Shown here: positions 57,301 to 64,000 of the stretch, piece after piece | Layout of the letters: every line of letters begins with the position of its first letter | How positions within the stretch are numbered: position 1 is the stretch's first letter | NCBI RefSeq assembly: GCF_928392795.1 | Contig: NZ_CAKMTJ010000002.1 | Span: 186,001-250,000, forward strand | Source: Rothia nasimurium | GTDB taxonomy: Bacteria > Actinomycetota > Actinomycetes > Actinomycetales > Micrococcaceae | Length of the DNA stretch: 64,000 nt | Reading direction: 5' to 3' | Notes under the pieces: generated by a model | Databases searched by the model: none | What the model was told of the DNA's origin: nothing | The model's input: only the letters and a program-made list of their open reading frames with translations | Translations under genes and position numbers: made by a program

Positions 57301-60150
57301 GTGCAGAATCAGCCGCCAGTCCCCCAGCTCATCGCGGAAACGCTCAACCAGCAGGTGCTTCTCGCTGGGCACCTGACCGGTCGCCTCTGCCTGCTCACCC
57401 ACATAGGCCAGCAGGTTATCGGCGGCCCACTCATCGAGCCCGATGCCGCGCAGACGGGCGTGGGCGGCGCTCGCGTCCTTACTGTTTTCAAGAGCCAGCT
57501 CCCGGGTGAAGGTACCCAGAGCCCTGCCTAAATCGACGGGACGGCCCGGGGAATCGCCGTGCCAGAAGGGCAGACGGCCGGGGACGCCCGGGGCCGGGGT
57601 CACTGTCACCCGGTCGTGGGTGATGTCCTCAATCCGCCAGGACGATGCGCCCAGGGCAATGACGTCCCCGGCCCGGGACTCATAGACCATCTCCTCATCC
57701 AGCTCACCCACCCGCTTAGGGGCCTTAGAATCCTCAGCCCCGGCGATAAAGACCGGGAAGAGGCCACGGTCAGGAATCGTACCGCCGGAGGTCACTGCCA
57801 GGCGCTGGGCACCGGGGCGACCCTCAATCGTCCCGGCGTCCCGGTCCCAGACAATGCGGGGGCGCAGCTCGGCAAACTCGTCCGAGGGGTACTTACCGGC
57901 CAGCAAATCAAGGGTTGCCTCAAAGGCCGCCCGGGGCAGGGTAGCAAAGGGAGCCGTTGCCCGCAGAGCCTCAAACCAGGCCTCCACGCTAATCGGCCCC
58001 AGGGCACAGGCGGCTACGGTTTGCTGGGCCAAAATATCCAGGGGGTTAGCGGGAATGGCCAGGGGCTCAATCTGCCCGGCCAGCATGCGCTGCACGGTCA
58101 CTGTGGCGTTCAGCAGGTCGCCCCGGTGCTTGGGGTAGAGGTAGCCGCGTGACACCTCTCCCACCTGGTGGCCAGCACGGCCCACCCGCTGCAGGCCAGA
58201 GGCCACCGAGTGCGGGGCCTCCACCTGAATCACTAGGTCCACATGGCCCATATCAATACCCAGTTCCAGGGAGCTTGTGGCCACCACGCACCGCAGCTGC
58301 CCCGACTTCAGGGCCTCCTCAATCAGGGTGCGCTGGTCCTTCGACACCGACCCGTGGTGGGCCCGTGCCAGCACCGGCGGAGCCCCGGCAGCCGTCGCCG
58401 AGCCCCCCATCACCTGGGCAGGGGGCTGGGTCGAAAGGGGTAAGGGCGCACCCGCCCCCGGCAGGCGCTCATCGTCAGCTTCCAGCCGGGTAGGGGCGTC
58501 CTTGGCTAGAGCCTCAGCCAGTACATCGGCCAGGGCCTTCGGCTCCCCGCCGGTAGCCGCGTAGGTGCGGGCACCGGTGGAGGCGCTCGCGGTCACCTCA
58601 CCCAGCTCCCCGCGGGCCTCTAGACGGCCCAAGTAAATCTCGTTGAGGCGGGCCGTTAACTTCTCAGCCAGCCCGCGCGAGTTAGCAAAGACAATGGTGG
58701 AGCGGTTAGCCTCCACCAGATCCACAATGCGCTCTTCCACGTGCGGCCAGATGGAGGCCTGGTAGCCGTTAAGATTCGGGGTTTCGCCCCCGGCGCCGGA
58801 GCCCGGGGCGGACGCCGCCACCTGCACCTCTTCGATGGTGAGGGCGGGCTGGGCTCGGGTCTGTGCCTGGGGAGCGGACCCTGTTTCCTCACCGGGGAAA
58901 ACACCCACAGCATCCCACAGGGCCTGCTCGGCACTTGCCTGCTCACCGCTCACCCGACTACCGGGTGTGCGCGCAGGCAGGGGCTGGTCAAAGTAGTCAG
59001 AGGAAGGCTCGTCTGGCTGGGAGCCCAGGGCAGGGCCTGCCACCGGGCGGATACCCAGGGCCTCAGCCACCGTTACCCCTTGAGGCAGGGACTCCGCCAG
59101 CCGCACAGAGACTTCCGGCCGGGTGCCGGCGTCCGCCAGGGTATCGGCCTGCACGGTGCCGTCGTCGAAAGCGCGGTCCTCGAACTCGGTGGCGTCCAGG
59201 GAGCGAATCTGGGAGCGGGTACGCTCGGTGAGCTTATCCAGGTAGGCACCTGACCCGGCGGGCGCTGGGGTTGGCCGGGGGCTACTGTCCTGCTTGAAGG
59301 AGTTATCCCCCTCGCCGTAGGCGTTGGGGCCGCCCAGGGCCGTCATATCGGGCACCGGCACCGAAAGGGTCAGCTCCCACTCCTTGGCCGAGGGCGGGCG
59401 CACAATCTGCACCGGCACACTACCACCCAAAAAGCGGGCGACGGTTTCAACTGGCTCCACGGTAGCCGACAGCCCCACGCGCTGGGCCGGGGTCTCAAGA
59501 ATCTGGTCCAGGCGTTCAAGGGTCACCGCCAGGTGAGCACCACGCTTGGTACCGGCAACCGCGTGCACCTCATCGATAATGACCGTATGCACCTTGGTCA
59601 GGGTCGAGCGGGCCTTAGAGGTCAGCATCAAAAAGAGAGACTCGGGGGTGGTAATCAGAATATCCGGCGGGTTAGAAATCAGCTGGCGGCGTTCCTTAGC
59701 CGGGGTATCACCGCTGCGCACACCCACCCGCACCTGCGGCGGCTCTACCCCCAGCTGCCGGGCGGTCTGGGCAATACCGATCAGGGGAGCGCGCAGGTTG
59801 CGCTCAACATCCACACCCAGGGCCTTGAGGGGGGAAATATAGAGGACGCGGGTGCCCCCGCCCCCTGCCTGCTGCGCCTGCCTGCCACCGGCGTCCGCCC
59901 CCTCATCGTTAGCGGCCCCGAGTCCCCCGCCCCCGTGGTTCTCAAAATGCAAGCGGTCAAGGGCCCACAGAAAGGCCGAAAGGGTCTTACCCGATCCGGT
60001 CGGAGCCACAATCAGGGCATGGTGACCCGCCGAAATCGCCTCCCAGGCCCCCGCCTGGGCAGCCGTGGGAGCAGAAAAAGCCCCCTCAAACCAGCGACGG
60101 GTGGGGGCCGAGAAAAAACTCAGGGCACGGGAGGTAATGGGTTCTGCCAT
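54391..60150 (-). CDS. lhr: Large Lhr-type ATP-dependent helicase
   Basis: 1919 aa from ATG 60150, chosen because GATAAT lies seven bases upstream. Superfamily 2: motif I APTGSGKT at about residues 49-56, IIDEVHAVAGTKRGAHL (motif II), SATVEPVETVARFLGG (motif III), VATSSLELGIDMGHVDLVIQVEAP and QRVGRAGHQ (motifs V and VI). The Lhr-specific winged-helix and C-terminal domains follow (LHSPLGMPVHSPWALAVGAR; GRWARIEAEPL). Lhr is a 3'-5' translocase acting in DNA repair. Unlike the usual length near 1500-1600 aa, it contains long Ala/Gly/Pro-rich inserts (about residues 90-110, 300-460, 560-600), one coded by a palindromic element at 59844. Confidence 0.93.
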   Translation of the reverse strand: MAEPITSRALSFFSAPTRRWFEGAFSAPTAAQAGAWEAISAGHHALIVAPTGSGKTLSAFLWALDRLHFENHGGGGLGAANDEGADAGGRQAQQAGGGGTRVLYISPLKALGVDVERNLRAPLIGIAQTARQLGVEPPQVRVGVRSGDTPAKERRQLISNPPDILITTPESLFLMLTSKARSTLTKVHTVIIDEVHAVAGTKRGAHLAVTLERLDQILETPAQRVGLSATVEPVETVARFLGGSVPVQIVRPPSAKEWELTLSVPVPDMTALGGPNAYGEGDNSFKQDSSPRPTPAPAGSGAYLDKLTERTRSQIRSLDATEFEDRAFDDGTVQADTLADAGTRPEVSVRLAESLPQGVTVAEALGIRPVAGPALGSQPDEPSSDYFDQPLPARTPGSRVSGEQASAEQALWDAVGVFPGEETGSAPQAQTRAQPALTIEEVQVAASAPGSGAGGETPNLNGYQASIWPHVEERIVDLVEANRSTIVFANSRGLAEKLTARLNEIYLGRLEARGELGEVTASASTGARTYAATGGEPKALADVLAEALAKDAPTRLEADDERLPGAGAPLPLSTQPPAQVMGGSATAAGAPPVLARAHHGSVSKDQRTLIEEALKSGQLRCVVATSSLELGIDMGHVDLVIQVEAPHSVASGLQRVGRAGHQVGEVSRGYLYPKHRGDLLNATVTVQRMLAGQIEPLAIPANPLDILAQQTVAACALGPISVEAWFEALRATAPFATLPRAAFEATLDLLAGKYPSDEFAELRPRIVWDRDAGTIEGRPGAQRLAVTSGGTIPDRGLFPVFIAGAEDSKAPKRVGELDEEMVYESRAGDVIALGASSWRIEDITHDRVTVTPAPGVPGRLPFWHGDSPGRPVDLGRALGTFTRELALENSKDASAAHARLRGIGLDEWAADNLLAYVGEQAEATGQVPSEKHLLVERFRDELGDWRLILHSPLGMPVHSPWALAVGARAEERYGVNASAMAADDGIVLRIPAMEAEPPGADLFIFDPAELEDIVTERVGNSALFASRFRENAARALLLPRKDPGRRTPLWQQRQRSAQLLDVARKYPTFPLLLETARECLQDVYDLPALTALHKDLEAKKVRISEVETETPSPFARTLLFGYVAQFLYDGDSPLAERRAAALALDPALLAELLGKDELRELLDVEVIRSTEARLQRTAAGYRLRGVEGAADLLRLLGPLTAAEAAQRLRVLLDQGTGEDASAPTAEAETGKPGERVLTEAEATDHLEALVKAGRALRFRLHGRELYAAIEDAARLRDALGVPLPIGVPLAFLEPVEAPLVDLVARYARTHAPFTAAQAAAALSLGVSVVDTALRTLAADRRVISGEFLPEELRAELAAARTGSTDPAYLAGTEWVDASVLRTLRSRSLAALRADVEPVTPGTYARFLPPWQHVGSWQVTETAAAPGTVGAPAQPISVRRDESAMLSGYDGLLTVIDQLAGVRVPASALEPLILKARISDYTPALLDSAMSAGDVIWTGAGQLAGDDGWVALHLGESAALTLPDEVERTEALAALGALENTIYELLTGGLFFSQIQTQLAALATSLGNTPPNAQEISTALWNLVWAGLVTGDTFAPVRALISGGASAHKVAAPAPRARSVGMRHGASRLSASRLGVGVGRAPAVSAQVAPIDGGRWARIEAEPLDATVAAAARAELLMDRYGVLTRGAVAVEDTPGGFAGVYRVLSTAEEKGLARRGYFIEGLGAAQFSTSSTVDRLRAADDITAADEGQDVAPGASAYTPVRRTRHSVTLLAATDPANPYGAALPWPTPVAWDSNRTPIKHKPGRKAGAVIILVDGELTLYLERGGKTLLPFTDRTDRVEASAPLIGQLVRAGVADKIVIETAGGVDVLSTPAPLPPAPDQPDAAAESGEHPVLTLRRALLAAGFYATPRGLRMRKDYS
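59844..59896. repeat. 53-bp GGACGC/GCGTCC palindromic element inside lhr
   Basis: Arms GGACGCGGGTG and CCACCGGCGTCC nearly pair. It is in frame and codes for the insert GADAGGRQAQQAGGGG between helicase motifs I and Ia. Confidence 0.65.
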
Positions 60151-60157
60151 AGCCCCC

Positions 60158-60163
60158 ATTATC
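60158..60163 (-). promoter_or_regulatory. -10 box GATAAT of leaderless lhr
   Basis: GATAAT on the minus strand lies seven bases before the ATG at 60150. The terminator of the upstream lipoprotein gene ends 16 bases before it. Confidence 0.6.
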
Positions 60164-60179
60164 CCCTTAAAAACAAACG

Positions 60180-60226
60180 GGCCGGGCACACCGGGCAACC
60201 TGGAAGGTAGCCCGGTGCACCCGGCC
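60180..60226 (-). terminator. Terminator of the DUF4232 lipoprotein gene
   Basis: Outer stem GGCCGGG/CCCGGCC and inner ACCGGGC/GCCCGGT. On the minus strand it is followed by CGTTTGTTTTTAAGG, a good T-tract. Confidence 0.9.
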
Positions 60227-60253
60227 TTGAGAGCACAGATGCCCGCCGCTTGG

Positions 60254-61033
60254 CTAGGGGGTAGCCCCCACCGCGCCCACCGAAAGCTGGGCGACAGAGG
60301 TGTTAGAGCAGGCTTCCGCCGCAAAGTTCAGCACCAGGGCCTGGGAGGAGCCAGGAGCCTGCACCGAGTAGCCCGCAGCAGAAACGCTCTGGCAGGCATC
60401 CCCGTAGAGCTGGGCCCGGGTCTCACGCAGGGTAGCGGTCAGAGAATCGCCGGGAGCAATCACGCCACCCGAAGACGACCACTCGGTAGCATTCGCAGCT
60501 GCCGCCCCCACCTGCTGGCCGGCCGCATTAACGTAGTGCACAGCGGGGTAGCCGCTCATGGTGCAGTTGGCATCCCCGGTATTGGTAAAGGTCAGGGTGA
60601 TATAGCGCGAACCCGCTGCGCCACCGCCCTGAGCCACCGCGGCCTCAATATAGAGCTGGTCGTAATCACAAACAGCAACACCAGCTGCCGAGCTGGCGAA
60701 CTGGCTACCGCTCGCGGCAGGGTTCTGGGCGCTCACGGTGGGCTCTACGGTGATAACGGTGCCGGTGGGCACCGGTTCAGGGTCAGCGGAGGTACTGGGG
60801 GCCGGGGTGACCTCTTGCACGGTGGGCTGACGGGTGGTTGCCGCTGCAGAAGGCGCGGCGCTGGTAGCCAATCCGGTGGGCGAGGGGGACGCCTGCGCGG
60901 ACGAGGTCGTAGCAGCCGGGCTGCTCACGGTGCTTTCTGCGGTGGTGGTGCCGGTAGTGGCGCTACCGCAGGCGGTGAGTACTGTGAGCAGGCCAAGTGC
61001 TGCGAGGGGGAGAAGGGGGATACGTGCTTTCAT
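60254..61033 (-). CDS. DUF4232 lipoprotein
   Basis: About 259 aa from ATG 61033, five bases after the ferredoxin stop. A basic start and hydrophobic stretch lead to lipobox LTAC (KARIPLLPLAALGLLTVLTAC). A Ser/Thr/Pro linker of about 80 residues follows, then a beta-rich DUF4232 domain (VCDYDQLYIEAAVAQGGGAAGSRYITLTFTNTGDANCTMSGYPAV). The domain is widespread in actinobacterial surface lipoproteins and its function is unknown. The position after a ferredoxin looks like operon sharing without a known link. Confidence 0.85.
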   Translation of the reverse strand: MKARIPLLPLAALGLLTVLTACGSATTGTTTAESTVSSPAATTSSAQASPSPTGLATSAAPSAAATTRQPTVQEVTPAPSTSADPEPVPTGTVITVEPTVSAQNPAASGSQFASSAAGVAVCDYDQLYIEAAVAQGGGAAGSRYITLTFTNTGDANCTMSGYPAVHYVNAAGQQVGAAAANATEWSSSGGVIAPGDSLTATLRETRAQLYGDACQSVSAAGYSVQAPGSSQALVLNFAAEACSNTSVAQLSVGAVGATP

Positions 61034-61038
61034 GCAGC

Positions 61039-61359
61039 CTACATTCCGGGCTGTAGGGTGACGCTTGCCCCGTCCATTCCCTCGGTGTATTCGGTCTGGC
61101 AGCTCAGGCGAGAACATTCGTTGGCGATATCGTCGATCATGTCGAGCAGATCTTCTTCTGCTTCTTCGCGGGGCAGGGTTGCTTCGATGTGCTCGGGGTC
61201 GATGAAGGCGTGGCAGGTTGCGCAGGAGGCATTGCCACCGCAGGTTGCCAGCACGGGGAAGCCTGCGGCGAGGACGGCCTCAAGCATGGTCTGGTGGGGC
61301 TCCCAGGCGACGTCCTTGGTGGTGCCGTTCTCGTCGGTGACCGTGATGTTTACGCTCAT
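61039..61359 (-). CDS. 2Fe-2S ferredoxin (adrenodoxin type)
   Basis: 106 aa. The cluster ligands lie in LATCGGNASCATCHAF (C-x5-C-x2-C) and a later Cys in RLSCQTEY, as in adrenodoxin-type ferredoxins. The rest (NITVTDENGTTKDVAWEPHQTMLEAVLAAG and EATLPREEAEEDLLDMID) matches the family. It carries electrons for a monooxygenase or similar partner, which is not encoded nearby; the haem oxygenase at 6238 is one possible client in the cell. AGGAGA precedes the ATG. Confidence 0.93.
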   Translation of the reverse strand: MSVNITVTDENGTTKDVAWEPHQTMLEAVLAAGFPVLATCGGNASCATCHAFIDPEHIEATLPREEAEEDLLDMIDDIANECSRLSCQTEYTEGMDGASVTLQPGM

Positions 61360-61533
61360 GTGTTCTCCTGTGCTAGGGCAGCGCTGGGGCTGCCGGTCTT
61401 GGTCCTGTCCCTATTTTAGGGGGGCTACCCCGTCTATCCCCGCTTTTTGTGGTTAAAACTACGGTGGGCGGACGCCTGCCGCCAGCTTGGTAACGGGGTG
61501 TTACGCTGGGAGACAGCTGGGGGGGGGACAAGA

Positions 61534-61565
61534 AAAAACCGGCCTCCCGAAGGAGGCCGGTTTTT
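61534..61565. terminator. Bidirectional terminator next to tRNA-Arg
   Basis: AAAAACCGGCCTCC / GGAGGCCGGTTTTT, a 14-bp perfect stem with loop CGAA and A/T flanks on both strands. It lies just after the minus-strand tRNA-Arg. The 61360-61533 region upstream of ferredoxin has no other feature. Confidence 0.93.
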
Positions 61566-61570
61566 ATCGG

Positions 61571-61646
61571 TGGTGCGCCCGAAGGGATTCGAACCCCCAA
61601 CCTTCTGATCCGTAGTCAGATGCTCTATCCGTTGAGCTACAGGCGC
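61571..61646 (-). tRNA. tRNA-Arg (anticodon ACG)
   Basis: Acceptor GCGCCTG pairs with CGGGCGC (one G-U), the anticodon stem TCTGA/TCAGA encloses CTACGGA with anticodon ACG, the T loop is GGTTCGAATCC, and CCA is encoded (76 nt). Adenosine 34 should be converted to inosine. Confidence 0.95.
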
Positions 61647-62089
61647 ATCATGCGTTGACCGGCTTTCTCGGCCCGTCGCGGCAACAGGTAATACATTACG
61701 CAGGTTTGCGTTGCTGTGCAAATCGAAAATGCGTGACCCTGCTCTCAAAAGGGGTGAATCTGGGGTGAAAACCGCGTAAATACGCGGAAAAAGAGGGGGT
61801 GAAGAAAGTTGAAAAAGTTTACCCGGGCCCGCATTTTGTTGGCCAGACCACAGGTCAAGAGGACTGTAACGAAATATTTACGTACTAATGAGGACAAACC
61901 GGGGCGAGCTATGTACTCTGGAAACACACGATGAAGTGAAAGTGCACCGCGCGACGCGTTTATTCATTGATATGGGTGGCGCGTTTTTCTGTTTCTACCC
62001 GCCTGCGGGCTAGTGGCAGGGCGGGGCACGCGCACCTGAACAACACAGTGGAGTGTTTCAGGTCAACGATTTATAAGGGGAAGCGTCAG
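61647..62089. other. Non-coding region and pckG leader
   Basis: 443 bases without a convincing gene. It contains a small hairpin (CCGCG-taaata-CGCGG near 61769), an AT-rich stretch with GTAA-N7-TTTAC near 61866, and an imperfect dyad near 62037-62061 (TGAACAACAC / GTGTTTCA) just before the pckG start. The last could be a CRP/GlxR-like site for carbon control of gluconeogenesis, but this is a weak call. Confidence 0.45.
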
Positions 62090-63913
62090 ATGACTGACAT
62101 TTCAATCGACAACGTAACCGCACAGGCACCCACCACCCACGCAGAGCTGCTGCAGTGGGTTGCTGATATTGCCCAGATGACTCAGCCTGAGCGTATCTAC
62201 TGGGCCGATGGTTCGCAGGAAGAATACGACCGTCTGGCCGGTGAGCTGGTTGAGGCCGGCACCTTCCGTAAGCTCAGCGATCACGAGTTTCCGAACTCCT
62301 ACGTTGCCTTCTCAGACCCCGACGACGTGGCTCGTGTGGAAGAGCGTACCTTTATTTGTTCAGCGACCGAAGAGGGCGCTGGCCCTACCAACAACTGGCG
62401 TGACCCTGCTGAAATGAAGGCCACCCTGACTGAGCTCTTCACCGGGTCTATGCGGGGCCGCACCATGTACGTCATTCCTTTCGTCATGGGCTCGCTGGAC
62501 GCCACCAACCCCAAGTTTGGTGTCGAAATCACCGACTCGGCCTACGTGGTGACCTCCATGCGTATTATGGCGACCATCGGCGCCGATGTGCTGAAGAAAA
62601 TGACCGAAACCGAGGCCTTCTTCGTTAAGGCTCTACACTCGGTCGGTGCCCCTCTCGCCGATGGGCAGGCAGACGTTCCCTGGCCCTGCAATCCCGAAAA
62701 GTACATTGTGCAGTTCCCCGAGGATCGCGAAATCTGGTCCTTCGGTTCCGGCTACGGCGGCAATGCTCTGCTGGGTAAGAAGTGTTACGCCCTGCGTATC
62801 GCCTCAGCTATTGGCCACGATGAGGGCTGGATGGCCGAGCACATGCTGGTGCTCAAGATGACCAACCCCGAGGGCGAGAGCAAGTACATCTCGGCAGCTT
62901 TCCCCTCAGCCTGTGGCAAGACCAACTTTGCCATGATGGACCCCACTATTGACGGCTGGAAGGCCGAAATGGTCGGCGACGACATCGCCTGGATTGAATT
63001 CCGCGACGGCAAGCCCTTCGTGGTCAACCCCGAGGCAGGCCTCTTCGGTGTAGCCCCGGGTACCGGCTGGTCCACCAACCCCAATGCCATGCGCGCTATT
63101 GCTAAGGGCAACACCATCTTCACGAACGTGGCCCTCACTGACGATAACTCCGTCTGGTGGGAGGGCAAGACCGATGAGGTACCGGAGCACCTCATCGACT
63201 GGCAGGGCAATGATTGGACCCCCGAATCTGGCCGTCCTGCTGCCCACCCCAACTCCCGCTTCTGCACCCCCATCTCCCAGGCGGACATGCTGGCTGAAGA
63301 GTACTACGCACCGGACGGTGTGCCCCTCTCAGCCATCATCTTCGGTGGCCGCCGCAAGACCACCGTGCCCCTGGTGGCTGAAGCCTCCAGCTGGGAGCAG
63401 GGTGTCTTCCGAGGCGTGACCCTCTCATCCGAGACCACCGCTGCCGCCAAGGGTGCTGTTGGTGTGGTTCGCCGCGACCCCATGGCCATGCTGCCCTTCA
63501 TCGGCTACAACGCCGGTGACTACATCCAGCACTGGATTGACCTGGGCAAGAAGCACGGTGAAGAGAATATGCCCAAGATTTACTACGTCAACTGGTTCCG
63601 CCGTACCCCCGATGGGGGCTTCGCCTGGCCCGGTTTCGGTGAAAACTCTCGCGTGGTCAAGTGGATTTTCGATCGACTGGATGGCAAAGCTGCCGGTGAA
63701 GAGACCTTCCTTGGCGTCGTGCCCGGTAAGAATGACCTCGATCTAACCGGTCTTGATATTAGCGATGCAGAACTTACTGCCGCCCTGGCCGTCAACAAAG
63801 ACGAGTGGGCAGAAGAGCTGCCCGGTATTGACGAGTGGCTAGCTTTCCTTGGCGATAAGGTGCCCGCTGAAATTCACGCCCAGCGAGATGCTTTAGCTGC
63901 TGAGCTGAACTAA
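62090..63913 (+). CDS. pckG: Phosphoenolpyruvate carboxykinase (GTP)
   Basis: 607 aa from ATG 62090, with AAGGGGAAG upstream; the frame is open for 41 more codons, but those residues are not family-like. Converts oxaloacetate and GTP to PEP, CO2 and GDP, the first step of gluconeogenesis. The kinase loop is [41 protein letters not shown] and [12 protein letters not shown] are standard blocks. GTP-dependent PEPCK is typical of Actinobacteria. Cytosolic. Preceded by a long leader, monocistronic as far as visible. Confidence 0.97.
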   Translation: MTDISIDNVTAQAPTTHAELLQWVADIAQMTQPERIYWADGSQEEYDRLAGELVEAGTFRKLSDHEFPNSYVAFSDPDDVARVEERTFICSATEEGAGPTNNWRDPAEMKATLTELFTGSMRGRTMYVIPFVMGSLDATNPKFGVEITDSAYVVTSMRIMATIGADVLKKMTETEAFFVKALHSVGAPLADGQADVPWPCNPEKYIVQFPEDREIWSFGSGYGGNALLGKKCYALRIASAIGHDEGWMAEHMLVLKMTNPEGESKYISAAFPSACGKTNFAMMDPTIDGWKAEMVGDDIAWIEFRDGKPFVVNPEAGLFGVAPGTGWSTNPNAMRAIAKGNTIFTNVALTDDNSVWWEGKTDEVPEHLIDWQGNDWTPESGRPAAHPNSRFCTPISQADMLAEEYYAPDGVPLSAIIFGGRRKTTVPLVAEASSWEQGVFRGVTLSSETTAAAKGAVGVVRRDPMAMLPFIGYNAGDYIQHWIDLGKKHGEENMPKIYYVNWFRRTPDGGFAWPGFGENSRVVKWIFDRLDGKAAGEETFLGVVPGKNDLDLTGLDISDAELTAALAVNKDEWAEELPGIDEWLAFLGDKVPAEIHAQRDALAAELN

Positions 63914-64000
63914 GGTATGCCGTCCTTTCACTGATGTAGTGCGCTGTTGTCAGCGTCCTTGCAAGCGAAAGTAAATAGAGCGACACGGTGAGGCAGGTGA
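63914..64000. other. Downstream end of window
   Basis: 87 bases after pckG. No terminator hairpin or gene start is evident before the window ends. Confidence 0.4.

Noticed and set aside
61967..62089. 41-residue N-terminal extension of PEPCK
   Set aside because: The frame is open, but residues before MTDIS are not family-like and a good ribosome-binding site precedes ATG 62090.

Overview
The window comes from a high-GC Gram-positive chromosome. The gene content and order (tRNA-Ser, SRP RNA, dnaX, recR and aspartokinase together; GTP-type PEP carboxykinase; HtaA/HmuTUV/HmuO haem system; Ohr/OhrR; many leaderless genes) point to Actinobacteria, most likely family Micrococcaceae. Rothia is my best guess for the genus, but it is not proven here. 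No plasmid, prophage, rRNA operon or CRISPR array is visible.

Layout. 1-664 holds the N-terminal end of a P-type ATPase. 759-6894 is a haem acquisition locus: cell-wall haem receptor htaA and ABC importer hmuTUV on the minus strand, haem oxygenase hmuO divergent on the plus strand, with two DtxR-like boxes between them. 7142-8044 is a lone endonuclease-like gene bracketed by two copies of a hairpin repeat. 8203-11613 is purSQL. 11905-14832 encodes a secreted sialidase with SLH domains. 15000-17106 is a TetR/DUF1304/oxidoreductase cassette. 17224-19273 holds a secreted metzincin protease and a putative base-excision protein. 19486-20320 is an AT-rich pair: a secreted protein broken by one base in a G7 tract, and a small membrane protein. 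20551-26149 is lysC, recR, dnaX, followed by SRP RNA and tRNA-Ser.

27170-32761 is a low-GC island directly downstream of the tRNA-Ser. It carries two uncharacterised coupled genes, one with a HEPN-type R-x4-H motif, a MmeI-like type IIL restriction-modification enzyme and an overlapping partner. It ends in a 143-bp MITE-like palindrome and looks like a defence island.

32978-44737 returns to high-GC core genes: NAD salvage (nadR-pnuC), a TetR regulator, the queuosine-precursor transporter yhhQ, two tandem amino-acid permeases, a thioesterase, two SRPBCC proteins, tgt (which uses the base that yhhQ is expected to import) and ohr/ohrR. 44747-50193 has a membrane protein, a GH76 enzyme, an MFS gene bracketed by identical 70-bp repeats, and an ArsR/MFS pair with a 32-bp perfect palindrome. 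50140-63913 holds an RluA pseudouridine synthase, a small ORF, pepT, a Nei-type glycosylase, a 47-aa membrane protein with a structured leader, a very large Lhr helicase, a DUF4232 lipoprotein, ferredoxin, tRNA-Arg and pckG.

Two signals run through the window. First, many genes have a -10 hexamer exactly 7 nt upstream of the start codon, indicating leaderless mRNAs. Second, a roughly 55-bp palindromic element with GGACGC/GCGTCC arms occurs between genes and also in frame inside recR, nadR, pepT and lhr, where it codes for low-complexity linkers.
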